NCBI GenBank assembly: GCA_002427465.1
Contig: DIRC01000001.1
Span: 9,393 to 46,867 of the forward strand
DNA from: Clostridiales bacterium UBA5446
GTDB taxonomy: Bacteria > Bacillota > Clostridia > Oscillospirales > Oscillospiraceae
Reading direction: 5' to 3'
Length of the DNA stretch: 37,475 nt
Shown: positions 1 through 7,707 of the stretch, piece by piece
Numbering within the stretch: position 1 is the stretch's first letter
Layout of the letters: the number at the start of each line of letters is the position of its first letter
Program-made: the position numbers and the translations under genes
Notes under the pieces: model-generated
The model's database searches: none
What the model saw: the letters and a program-made list of their open reading frames with translations, nothing else
What the model was told of the DNA's origin: nothing

Positions 1-845
1 CGCTGGTATTCCTGCTTTCCGGCTGCGGAATCATCGCCGAAAAGCCGGAAGTCACCCCCGCGCCCGAAGCCGAATCCCAATTCGTTTTCACCAGGGAGAA
101 CTTCCCGGTTGTTGAGGGCGGGGCCGCCCTGGAGCCCCTCGCCGAGTCGGTGGCGTCCGTCATGCTGGGGGAATCCCGCGAGAGCGTCGCGGACCTGCTT
201 GACTTCGGCAACACCGGGCAAAGCTACGAAAACCTGATGGCCGGCAGATGCGGCCTGGTTCTCGCCGCGGAGCCTTCGCAGGCCGTCATGGAACTGATGG
301 TCTCCGATTCCCCCTGTGCGCTGGCCCCCGTCGCCAGGGACGGGCTGGTGTTTTTTGTGAGTCAATCCAATCCGGTGGACAACCTGACCGTCGACGAGAT
401 TCTAAAAATATACACTGGCAAATATGACAGCTGGTCGGACGTCAGCGGGGACGACGTACCCATAAAGGCCTTTACCCGCGGCGAATGGTCCGGCTCCCGG
501 GCAGCCATGGAAAACCTTGTGATGTCCGGCGCAGAATTCGCCGCGCCGGCCGCCGATGCCTCCGAGAGCGTTTTTGACGGCTCCGAGGGCGCCATCGGTT
601 ACAGCCTTTACCATTACGCCGACATTATGCGAATGGCCGGCGACTATAAAATCCTCACTGTGGAGGGCGTCAGGCCAAGCAACGAGACCATTGCCTCCGG
701 CGAATATCCGCTGGTCGCCAACTACTGCGCCGCCATCTCCGCCGAAGCGGAGGAGGACAGCCCCGAGCGCATCCTCTGGGCCTGGCTCCAAGGCGCGGAA
801 GGACAAAAATTTGTAGCTTTGCAGGGTTATGTTCCCGCGCAATAA
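1..845 (+). CDS. PstS-like substrate-binding lipoprotein (5' partial)
   Basis: The reading frame is open from base 3, so the true start lies upstream of the window. The first visible residues are a hydrophobic stretch ending in a lipobox (L-S-G-C), so this is an exported lipoprotein missing only the first part of its signal peptide. The body resembles the PBP-like domain of phosphate-binding PstS proteins: a segment after the linker like the PVVxG start of mature clostridial PstS, a middle FTRGEWSGSR-type loop, and a late GAIGYSLYHYAD segment. No pstCAB transporter genes follow. Instead a second lipoprotein starts 13 bases after the stop, so it may be a sensor or polymer-associated binding protein rather than a phosphate importer subunit. 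The family is fairly sure; the ligand is not. Confidence 0.75.
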   Translation, partial: LVFLLSGCGIIAEKPEVTPAPEAESQFVFTRENFPVVEGGAALEPLAESVASVMLGESRESVADLLDFGNTGQSYENLMAGRCGLVLAAEPSQAVMELMVSDSPCALAPVARDGLVFFVSQSNPVDNLTVDEILKIYTGKYDSWSDVSGDDVPIKAFTRGEWSGSRAAMENLVMSGAEFAAPAADASESVFDGSEGAIGYSLYHYADIMRMAGDYKILTVEGVRPSNETIASGEYPLVANYCAAISAEAEEDSPERILWAWLQGAEGQKFVALQGYVPAQ

Positions 846-858
846 GGAATGGTATGCG

Positions 859-2403
859 ATGAAAAAAATAATTCCGATATTTCTAATGCTTTGCCTGACG
901 CTGACCGGCTGCGGCCTTTCTCAACAGGCGCGCACGGTGAACGAAAAATACATCGCCCCGGCCATTGAGGCCGCCCAGTCCAGGGAAGACTACGGCAGCG
1001 AAACTCCGGACGGCCCGAAGGTTTTAACGGACAAGTCCGCCCTCACCGAATATGAGCCTCCGGCCAACGTCTCCACCCGCCTGTCGGACGGGCCTTTGTC
1101 CCAGCTTTCACCCTCGGGCGATTACGGCCGCCTGCTGCCATATCCGGGGGCCTATTACGAGGACGGCGACGGGAACCGGCGCGGCAAATACGGACTGGTG
1201 ACGGATACGAGCGTGATCGTTCTGGACCCCGTCCTCACTTCCGCTGATCTGGCGTGCTACGCTTCCGACAGCGGCGACGTCTGGCTGGATATTTATATCC
1301 TGGGCCGCTATGTCGAAAATGAGGACGGCAGCGGCGCCACCCTGTACGCGTTGGCCGGCAGGGACGGCAGCTGGGTCACCGGATTCGATTATACCCAGGC
1401 CCTGCCCATGGAACTGGGAGTCCTGTGCATATCGGACATCGATAAAAACGCTGCGGTCTGTTACGGCGAGGACGGTACGGTGGTATTCGACACCGCGAAT
1501 TTTTCCGGTCTGGGCCAGCTGGCGCCCGGCTCCATCGGCAGCCTTGCGGAATGCAGCGGCGGGTACATGCGGATATGCTACGCCAACGGACAGTACGGCT
1601 TCATTAATAAGGACGGCGCCATCCTGAACAAATATGCCGAATTACCAAGCTATTTTGAAGACGTGCGCCCCTTCTCCGAGGGCCGCGCCGCCGTCTGCCT
1701 GTACGGCAAGTGGAACTATATCAGCACCGACGGCAGCTATGCCATATACGGACTCTTTGATGAGGCCGGGGACTTCACGAACGGGGTTGCCGTGGTGGAA
1801 AAATCCGGTGTAAAGTCCGTTATTAACGCTGATCAAGTCGTTCTGGCGGAATTTCCGGAGGCCGAAACTGTAACGGCATACGACGGCTGGGTCACCGTCA
1901 GGAACGCGGACGGAACGGAAAAATATTATCTCACTCCCTCCATGACCGAGGCAAACCTCTATGACAAGGCGCTGAATATGAGCGCCGAGGGCTACTGGGT
2001 CGTGGGCGAGCACGGCGTGCGTATGCGGCGCTTCGCCGGCGGGGAGCTGTATTTTTCCGGCGCATCCGCGCTGGACGACTGCTCTGGCGCCGGGCTGTAT
2101 CTGGTGACTCTTACCGACGGCAGCCGGGCGGTCATGGACGAATACAGCCGGGTCGTGGTCACTGGCGAGGGCGATTTCCGCTTTGTCCCGGATACCGATA
2201 CCGGAGAAACGTATATTTTGAATGTAACCGACGGCGAGGCCAATCTTTACACCGCTTCCGGCACGCTGGCGGCGGAGGGAATTCTCCCCCGGGACGCCGG
2301 GCCGGACGGCGGATTGATCCCGTGCGCCGACGATCTGACCGCCGGACTAAAGAACATGCGCAACTCATGGATGTTCCGCATCAAGGTTGACGCCGGCGAC
2401 TGA
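859..2403 (+). CDS. WG-repeat lipoprotein
   Basis: The chosen ATG follows an AAGGAA-type ribosome site. An in-frame ATG 30 bases upstream overlaps the previous gene and would put extra residues before the signal peptide. The 514-residue product starts with a lipoprotein signal (L-T-G-C, Cys18). The mature part carries several degenerate WG/KWG beta repeats, for example GKYGLV, GQYGFINKDG and GKWNYISTDG, spread from about residue 100 to 480. Such repeats form extracellular beta structures in many Firmicutes proteins of unknown binding partner. It sits 13 bases after the PstS-like gene and 46 bases before the FG-GAP lipoprotein, so the three are probably co-transcribed. No catalytic motif was seen. 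Confidence 0.8.
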   Translation: MKKIIPIFLMLCLTLTGCGLSQQARTVNEKYIAPAIEAAQSREDYGSETPDGPKVLTDKSALTEYEPPANVSTRLSDGPLSQLSPSGDYGRLLPYPGAYYEDGDGNRRGKYGLVTDTSVIVLDPVLTSADLACYASDSGDVWLDIYILGRYVENEDGSGATLYALAGRDGSWVTGFDYTQALPMELGVLCISDIDKNAAVCYGEDGTVVFDTANFSGLGQLAPGSIGSLAECSGGYMRICYANGQYGFINKDGAILNKYAELPSYFEDVRPFSEGRAAVCLYGKWNYISTDGSYAIYGLFDEAGDFTNGVAVVEKSGVKSVINADQVVLAEFPEAETVTAYDGWVTVRNADGTEKYYLTPSMTEANLYDKALNMSAEGYWVVGEHGVRMRRFAGGELYFSGASALDDCSGAGLYLVTLTDGSRAVMDEYSRVVVTGEGDFRFVPDTDTGETYILNVTDGEANLYTASGTLAAEGILPRDAGPDGGLIPCADDLTAGLKNMRNSWMFRIKVDAGD

Positions 2404-2413
2404 GCCATACAAA

Positions 2414-2432
2414 GCGCGGCCTTGCGCCGCGC
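2414..2432 (+). repeat. GC hairpin between two lipoprotein genes
   Basis: A 7-bp stem (GCGCGGC with GCCGCGC) closes a 5-base loop just after the stop of the WG-repeat gene. No T-run follows, so it is not a normal intrinsic terminator. It could be a processing or stability element in the operon mRNA. Confidence 0.5.
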
Positions 2433-2449
2433 ATACTTCAGAGGTTCCA

Positions 2450-5400
2450 ATGAGACATTTTTTTATCCGAATCCTCGCGCCGGCTTTGTGCTGCGCCCTT
2501 TTGGTCACGGTTCTTGGAAGCTGCGGCCCCCTGCAGGGGGCCGCAGCTTCCAAAGCGCCTTCAGGCGCGGAAACCGCCGCCCTGAGCGCGGACGCCTCCC
2601 TGCGGGCGCTCGTCCTGTACGACGGCGCCTTGTCGGACGGCTCCTGTGAAGACGTGTATTCCCGGCTTGCCCAGCCCCTGCTTCTCAATCTGGACGCCGC
2701 CTGCGCCGATATTTCCGAAACCCCCGATTATTCCGGCTTTGATCTGATCTACCCGGACAAATCCCTCGCCGGCTCCGCGGATCGGGCCGAAATCCGGGAC
2801 GGGCTGATGGATTATGTGGAAAACGGCGGATCGCTTTTCCTGACCAATGAGTTTTATGACTTCTTCCCCGCCGAATTTATCGGAGCTGCCGGGTTTGAGA
2901 AAATCGACGGCTGCCCCACGGACCTGACCTTCCCCCAGGTCGGAGATGATCTGGGCGAGCTTCAGACGATCCTCTCCGACTTTGCCGGGCTGTACGCGCA
3001 GTTTGCGGACTATCCGGAGCTCTCCCGGTATGACTACGGATACGGCGCCACGGTCTCTTCCGCCACGCCCATCGTCACCTGCGGCTCTCTGGCGCTGTAC
3101 ACCATGAACCGGTACGGCGGCGGGTATGTGTTTTTCACCAATCCGCTGCTGCCGAACCCCTATGCGATTACGGGCTTCTCTCTTGAACCCCGCAATGAAG
3201 CCCAGACCTCCCTGTCCAATACCACCGCAAGCTGCAATCAACTTTTGGAAAATGCGTTCGCCTCCTATATTTCAAAGCAGCGCTGGGGCTATTCCCTTTA
3301 CAGGGTGTTCGGGAGCTTCGGCCGGCCCTCAATGGCCTGGGAGCTGCACACAGAGGAAATTACCGGGCTTGAAAACGGCTCCGGCATCGTTTTTGGCGAG
3401 CTGTGCAAGGAATATGACCAGGTTCCCTCGTATACGTTTATACGCAGCGCCTATGAATGGTTCCTGCGGGCGGAAAGCGTAACCTATCTCCTGGGAAATT
3501 CGGATTCCGCGCTTTCATACGGCATGGATTTTTACGAGAACGCCTATTCCTCCGGAACCCACGTGGTGTCGGACGGGCTTTGGCTCTCCCTGGCCCGGGT
3601 GGAAAACGCCGGCAGCTATTTCATTGATTACGACTCGTATGACCAGCGGGCCTATCCGTCTCCGGCAGATGTGGACGGCGACGGAAACCTCGACATCGTC
3701 TGCGGCTCGTCCGACGGCAGGTTTTATTCCTATGACGGCCTGGGCTTCACGGACCATCTGAGAACCGGAGCCGCCAAGGCCCTCCGGGACGCCTCCGGCC
3801 GGGAGCTTCTGGTCCAGGGCTATTCCGCCCCCGCCCTTTTCGATGTGAACGGCGACGGCCGACTCGACATGGTCTCCGGCTGCATGGACGGCCGGGTCTA
3901 CTGGTTTTCCGGGAACGGGGACGGCACCTTTGAGTATGAAGGGCTTGCCTGCAACTGCCTTATGGAGTCCCAAACCCTCCCGGATGTGGGCGACCTGGAC
4001 TCAGACGGCTGCCTTGATCTGGTGGTCGGTTCCAACTCCGGCCGGCTTTCGGTCTGGTATGGCAGCTCACCGGACAGGCTCACGGTAAACGAGGAAACTC
4101 CCGTCACGGTGCCTGAGGCCCTGGGCAGCTGGCTTTCCCCACGCATAGCCGATTTGGACGGCAGCGGGAAAAACGGCCTGGCCATCGGCACGCGAGACGG
4201 ATACGTGGCCAGACTCGTCCCCGGCGGAAGCCGGGTCTTCGTCCACGACGGCTACATCACCCTGGACGAGCGGAACTATAAGGGCAACTATAACGCGAAG
4301 TTCGGGAACAACTGCGTCCCGGCCTTTGCGGATCTCAACGGCGACGGAAAAACCGACCTTTTGGCCGGCTGTCTGGAATACGGAATGGCTTACCCCATCG
4401 ATTCCGAATATTTCCCCTGTGCCGACGCGCTGGCCCAGGAAATCGACTATATTCTGGATAACGGATTCTATCTCGGCCTGCATTTTTACACGAACCGGTT
4501 CGCCTCCCCCCAGCGGGAAAAACAGGAGCTGGAATACCACATGGCCGCGCTTCAACACTATGGCGTGCCGACGGATTTCATCGGAACGAACCAGCATACC
4601 TGGTACACCAGCGGCCTTTCGCAAACCCAGTCTCTGCTTTCGGCCTGGGACGCAGGGCTTCTCTGGAACTCCGGGTTTTCCCCGGCTAATAACAAACACA
4701 CGGCACCCCAGATCAGCCCGCAAAATGTGATCGCCCTCCCGTTTTTCCTGATCAGGGACGGGGCGCGCACAATTCTGATGCAAAACTGCGCCACGCTGCT
4801 GTATCTGGACGGCGGCGCCAGCGGCATTTCGGCAAAATACGGGATGCCGGTCTGCATCTATTATCACTGCGACTTTGCCGCCGGCGACGAGGCCGCCGCC
4901 CGGCAGGATATCGAGGCCGCCGAGACCTTCAGGCGAAATTACGCCTACAATTTTACCGGGGAGCACCAGTTGATGACGGCCACGGCGGTGGCCTATAACC
5001 TGGGCGTTTTTATCGAGCCTGCGGAAAACGGCGCAATCAGAATTTCCCCCCGAACCCTCGCCGATGACTTCGCCCTGTATGACGAACGGTATCAGAATGC
5101 CTGCGGCGTCCGCCTTTCGGCAGGCGAGGCGCTGGCTGGCGCTGCCCTCTCCGTGGATGCCGACGTCTGGTACGCCCAGGGGAACGATCTGTACTTCTCA
5201 CTGAACCGGCCTGTCCTGGTCAGCGTCGGGCCCCGGGAAGCCGAAACCCATATCCGGCAGATCAACATCGCCGCCGAAGTTGAGGGAAGGCCCGGCGGCT
5301 GCGCCATCCGGTTTCTGGACGGCGGGATGATGCAGGTCACCGTGGACGGAGAGGCCGCCACCGGTTCGACGGGCTGGCGCACCCAGTCCTATGACGGGCT

Positions 5401-5455
5401 GACGGTTTTCACGAAGTACGGACAGGCCGATACGATAGAGATAGAATACGATTGA
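2450..5455 (+). CDS. FG-GAP/VCBS-repeat lipoprotein with deacetylase-like C-terminal region
   Basis: The start is the ATG after GAGG; the frame is open 63 bases further upstream, but only this start places a signal peptide at the N-terminus. The 1001-residue product has a lipobox ending at Cys25. Residues about 45-170 look like a glutamine-amidotransferase-like (flavodoxin-type) fold with a YVENGGSLFLTNEF segment. Between about residues 400 and 640 are five FG-GAP/VCBS calcium-loop repeats of the D-x-D/N-G-D-G type (DVDGDGNLD, DVNGDGRLD, DLDSDGCLD, DLDGSG, DLNGDGKTD). The region after about 650 has GLHFYTN, GTNQHTW and YHCDF segments reminiscent of the PelA-like or DUF2194-type carbohydrate deacetylase region; this is from memory and unproven. 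It probably acts outside the cell on a surface polymer. The gene starts the stretch leading straight into the dlt-like genes. Confidence 0.7.
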   Translation: MRHFFIRILAPALCCALLVTVLGSCGPLQGAAASKAPSGAETAALSADASLRALVLYDGALSDGSCEDVYSRLAQPLLLNLDAACADISETPDYSGFDLIYPDKSLAGSADRAEIRDGLMDYVENGGSLFLTNEFYDFFPAEFIGAAGFEKIDGCPTDLTFPQVGDDLGELQTILSDFAGLYAQFADYPELSRYDYGYGATVSSATPIVTCGSLALYTMNRYGGGYVFFTNPLLPNPYAITGFSLEPRNEAQTSLSNTTASCNQLLENAFASYISKQRWGYSLYRVFGSFGRPSMAWELHTEEITGLENGSGIVFGELCKEYDQVPSYTFIRSAYEWFLRAESVTYLLGNSDSALSYGMDFYENAYSSGTHVVSDGLWLSLARVENAGSYFIDYDSYDQRAYPSPADVDGDGNLDIVCGSSDGRFYSYDGLGFTDHLRTGAAKALRDASGRELLVQGYSAPALFDVNGDGRLDMVSGCMDGRVYWFSGNGDGTFEYEGLACNCLMESQTLPDVGDLDSDGCLDLVVGSNSGRLSVWYGSSPDRLTVNEETPVTVPEALGSWLSPRIADLDGSGKNGLAIGTRDGYVARLVPGGSRVFVHDGYITLDERNYKGNYNAKFGNNCVPAFADLNGDGKTDLLAGCLEYGMAYPIDSEYFPCADALAQEIDYILDNGFYLGLHFYTNRFASPQREKQELEYHMAALQHYGVPTDFIGTNQHTWYTSGLSQTQSLLSAWDAGLLWNSGFSPANNKHTAPQISPQNVIALPFFLIRDGARTILMQNCATLLYLDGGASGISAKYGMPVCIYYHCDFAAGDEAAARQDIEAAETFRRNYAYNFTGEHQLMTATAVAYNLGVFIEPAENGAIRISPRTLADDFALYDERYQNACGVRLSAGEALAGAALSVDADVWYAQGNDLYFSLNRPVLVSVGPREAETHIRQINIAAEVEGRPGGCAIRFLDGGMMQVTVDGEAATGSTGWRTQSYDGLTVFTKYGQADTIEIEYD
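2514..2553. repeat. perfect 40-bp palindrome inside the lipobox codons
   Basis: The arms at 2514-2533 and 2534-2553 are exact reverse complements with no spacer, centred on a CTGCAG. The element encodes residues L22 to K35 of the FG-GAP lipoprotein, including the lipidated Cys25, so it must be translated. As RNA it would form a very stable GC-rich hairpin close to the start of the reading frame. No copy was noticed elsewhere in the window. Confidence 0.9.
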
Positions 5456-5465
5456 GGTGACCTAA

Positions 5466-6974
5466 ATGAATTCCGCGATTATGATGTTTGAAAAAACGGC
5501 GGCACGGTTCCCGGAGAAAAGGGCCGTATCCGACGAATGGGGAGAGGCGACCTTCCGGCAGCTTCGCGCCGCGGGGCTTGCCATCGGGACAGCCCTGCTG
5601 GACGAGAAAGGCGGCCTGCGGCCAATTATCGTCTATCTTCCGAAAAGCATAAAGGCCCTGACCTGCTTTCTGGGCGCGATGTACAGCGGGAACCCCTATG
5701 TTCCGGTGGACGCGGCCATTCCCATGAAGCGGCTGCAGAGCATCATCGCAAACATGGGGAAGGGGCATCTCATCACCAGCCCCGAACTGGCGGAAAACCT
5801 CGAACAAATCGACCTTATGGACGTTCAGATGCATATGTACGGCCAAATCGCCGCAACCCCGGCGGACGAGGCGGCCTGCCTGGAGAAGGTCTCCCTCGTC
5901 ATCGATTCGGACCCCATTTATATCATGTACACCTCCGGTTCCACGGGTGTGCCAAAGGGCGTCACCATTCCACACCGGGGCATCATCGACTATGCCGAAT
6001 GGCTGGAGGAAACCTTTCAGTTTGACAGCACAACTGTGCTGGGAAACCAGTCCGCTTTTTATTTTGACAATTCGACTCTGGATATCTATACTATGTGCAA
6101 AACCGGCGCGGAAATGGTCATCATCCCGGAGGTGCTCTTCCGGTTTCCGGCCAAGCTGCCGGAATTCGTTGCGGAAAACCGCATCAACACCATCTTCTGG
6201 GTCCCCACCGTGATGATGGGCGTTGCCAACTCGGGAATTCTGGAGAAATGCCGGATGCCAGAACTGCGGAAGGTGCTGTTCTGCGGCGAGGCCATGCCGA
6301 ACCGGCAGCTGAACCAATGGCGCAGGGCCATGCCCGGCCTGCTTTATGCCAACCTTTACGGCCCGACGGAAATCACGGACGTGTGCAGCTGCTACATAGT
6401 AGATCGAAAATTCGAGGACACCGATCCCCTGCCCATCGGCAAGGCCTGCAGGAACATGCGGATCGTCATTCTCAGGGAAGACGGCGCCGAGGCCGACGTG
6501 AATGAGACGGGGGAGCTGTGCGTCCTGGGCAGCGCCCTGGCACGGGGCTACTGGAACGCTCCGGAAATTACCCACCGGGCGTTTATCCAGAACCCTCTGT
6601 GCAAAACCTATGACGACCGCCTCTACCGGACCGGGGATCTGGCCTATAAGCAGCCGGACGGCAACATAATTTTCATCGGGCGGATGGATTCCCAGATCAA
6701 GCTCCGTGGCAACAGGATCGAGCTGGGCGAAATTGAGACGGCGGCAAAGAGCCTTCCCGGCATCGACAATGCCTGCGCCCTTTTTGATGAGGACAAGCAG
6801 GAGATAGTCCTGTTTGCCGAAACGGCGGAGCCCCTTGTCCTGCGCAAGCTTAATATGGCGCTCAAGCAGCTGATCCCGGCCTATATGGTCCCGGGCCGGC
6901 TGATCTGCATGGAAAAATTTCCATTGACGCCAAACGGAAAAATTGACAGAATCACATTAAAAACCCGGTTGTGA
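5466..6974 (+). CDS. dltA: DltA-like D-alanine--carrier protein ligase
   Basis: This 502-residue adenylate-forming enzyme has the usual length of DltA (about 500). Visible motifs in order are the P-loop YTSGSTGVPKGV (about residues 155-166), NLYGPTE, YRTGDL, GRMDSQIKLRGNRIELGEIE-type hinge residues and the C-terminal catalytic lysine in TPNGKIDR (Lys492). The segment FCGEAMPN, with Cys273, matches the FCGE segment of DltA, in which the cysteine is linked to D-alanine selection. This supports D-alanine as substrate, with ATP activation and transfer to the neighbouring carrier protein in the cytoplasm. GAGGTG overlaps the stop of the upstream gene and sets the start. Other amino-acid or acyl substrates remain possible. 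Confidence 0.85.
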   Translation: MNSAIMMFEKTAARFPEKRAVSDEWGEATFRQLRAAGLAIGTALLDEKGGLRPIIVYLPKSIKALTCFLGAMYSGNPYVPVDAAIPMKRLQSIIANMGKGHLITSPELAENLEQIDLMDVQMHMYGQIAATPADEAACLEKVSLVIDSDPIYIMYTSGSTGVPKGVTIPHRGIIDYAEWLEETFQFDSTTVLGNQSAFYFDNSTLDIYTMCKTGAEMVIIPEVLFRFPAKLPEFVAENRINTIFWVPTVMMGVANSGILEKCRMPELRKVLFCGEAMPNRQLNQWRRAMPGLLYANLYGPTEITDVCSCYIVDRKFEDTDPLPIGKACRNMRIVILREDGAEADVNETGELCVLGSALARGYWNAPEITHRAFIQNPLCKTYDDRLYRTGDLAYKQPDGNIIFIGRMDSQIKLRGNRIELGEIETAAKSLPGIDNACALFDEDKQEIVLFAETAEPLVLRKLNMALKQLIPAYMVPGRLICMEKFPLTPNGKIDRITLKTRL

Positions 6975-6985
6975 GGAGAATAGGT

Positions 6986-7234
6986 ATGAACGAAACTGAG
7001 CTGGCGATATATGATTATATCCGCATTAACTTCGAAATTGACGACGACCCGGATTTCACCCCCGACGTGAACCTTTTTGACTATGGCTTTGTGGACTCAC
7101 TGGGCGCAACGGAAATCCTGATGTTCGTCGAGCAGAACTGGAACATTGCCATCACCCAGGCGGATCTGACGCTTTACCCCATGAACAGCGTCCGGGAAAT
7201 CGCCGGAGTGGTATCCAAAAAACTGAGGGGTTGA
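6986..7234 (+). CDS. dltC: DltC-like acyl/D-alanyl carrier protein
   Basis: This is an 82-residue carrier protein of the phosphopantetheine-binding family. The attachment serine is Ser38 in GFVDSLGATE, preceded by an NLFDYGF segment as in carrier proteins generally. The ATG is preceded by GAGGAG with 7 bases of spacing; an upstream in-frame GTG overlaps the ligase gene and is less likely. It should carry the residue activated by the ligase 11 bases upstream and present it at the membrane to the MBOAT protein. DltC is inferred from context; the sequence alone says only small carrier protein. Confidence 0.85.
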   Translation: MNETELAIYDYIRINFEIDDDPDFTPDVNLFDYGFVDSLGATEILMFVEQNWNIAITQADLTLYPMNSVREIAGVVSKKLRG

Positions 7235-7239
7235 GGACG

Positions 7240-7701
7240 ATGGTCATCAGACGGGCGGAGGACGCCGATATCGGCGCCCTCATGGGCATGTACCGCAGGC
7301 TTTACGCACACCTGAAAGCCTGCGGCCTTTGCTATGAGCCGGATTTTGAGCAGATCGAAAACGCTCTGAGCGCCCAGATACGCGCCCGCCTTTTCTGCGT
7401 CCTCGTAGCCGAGGGCGGCGGCGGTCTTGCAGGCTTTATTTCCGCTGCGGTCAGCCGTGTCGAGCGCCGGTTTAAAGGTGGACTCGTCGGCGTCATCAAC
7501 GATCTCTATATCGAGCCGTCGGCCCGAGGAACAGGCGCAGCCTCGGCCCTGGCGGACGCGGCGGAAACCTGGATGCGCGAATCAGGAGCCGAATCGGCCC
7601 GGTGCGATATCGTCGCAGGAAACGCGGGAGGCTTTGCCTTCTGGCACGGGCGCGGGTATGCTGACGCGAGCGTCGCGGCCCGGAAATCCCTGGCGGAGTA
7701 G
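7240..7701 (+). CDS. GNAT-family N-acetyltransferase inside the dlt-like operon
   Basis: This 153-residue protein has the GNAT pattern: an N-terminal IRRAEDADIGALMGMY segment, a central strand VGVINDLYIEP followed by the acetyl-CoA-binding ARGTGAASAL loop, and a C-terminal GNAGGFAFWHGRGY segment. The ATG at 7240 lies 9 bases after TGAGGGG; a TTG at 7231 would also be in frame. It lies between the carrier protein and the MBOAT gene, a position not seen in standard dlt operons. It might acetylate an amine of an operon product or of the carried group, but no substrate can be read from the sequence. Confidence 0.8.
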   Translation: MVIRRAEDADIGALMGMYRRLYAHLKACGLCYEPDFEQIENALSAQIRARLFCVLVAEGGGGLAGFISAAVSRVERRFKGGLVGVINDLYIEPSARGTGAASALADAAETWMRESGAESARCDIVAGNAGGFAFWHGRGYADASVAARKSLAE

Positions 7702-7707
7702 ACTTTT

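Noticed and set aside
829..858. Upstream ATG for the WG-repeat lipoprotein
   Set aside because: It overlaps the PstS-like gene, has no ribosome site and would put ten residues before a normal lipoprotein signal.
1311..1320. TGTCGAAAAT resembling a Spo0A box
   Set aside because: It lies deep inside the WG-repeat gene with no promoter nearby; one seven-base core is expected by chance in a window of this size.
4067..4966. Open frame antisense to the FG-GAP lipoprotein gene
   Set aside because: The plus strand contains regular calcium-loop repeats; the antisense product is low in recognisable features.
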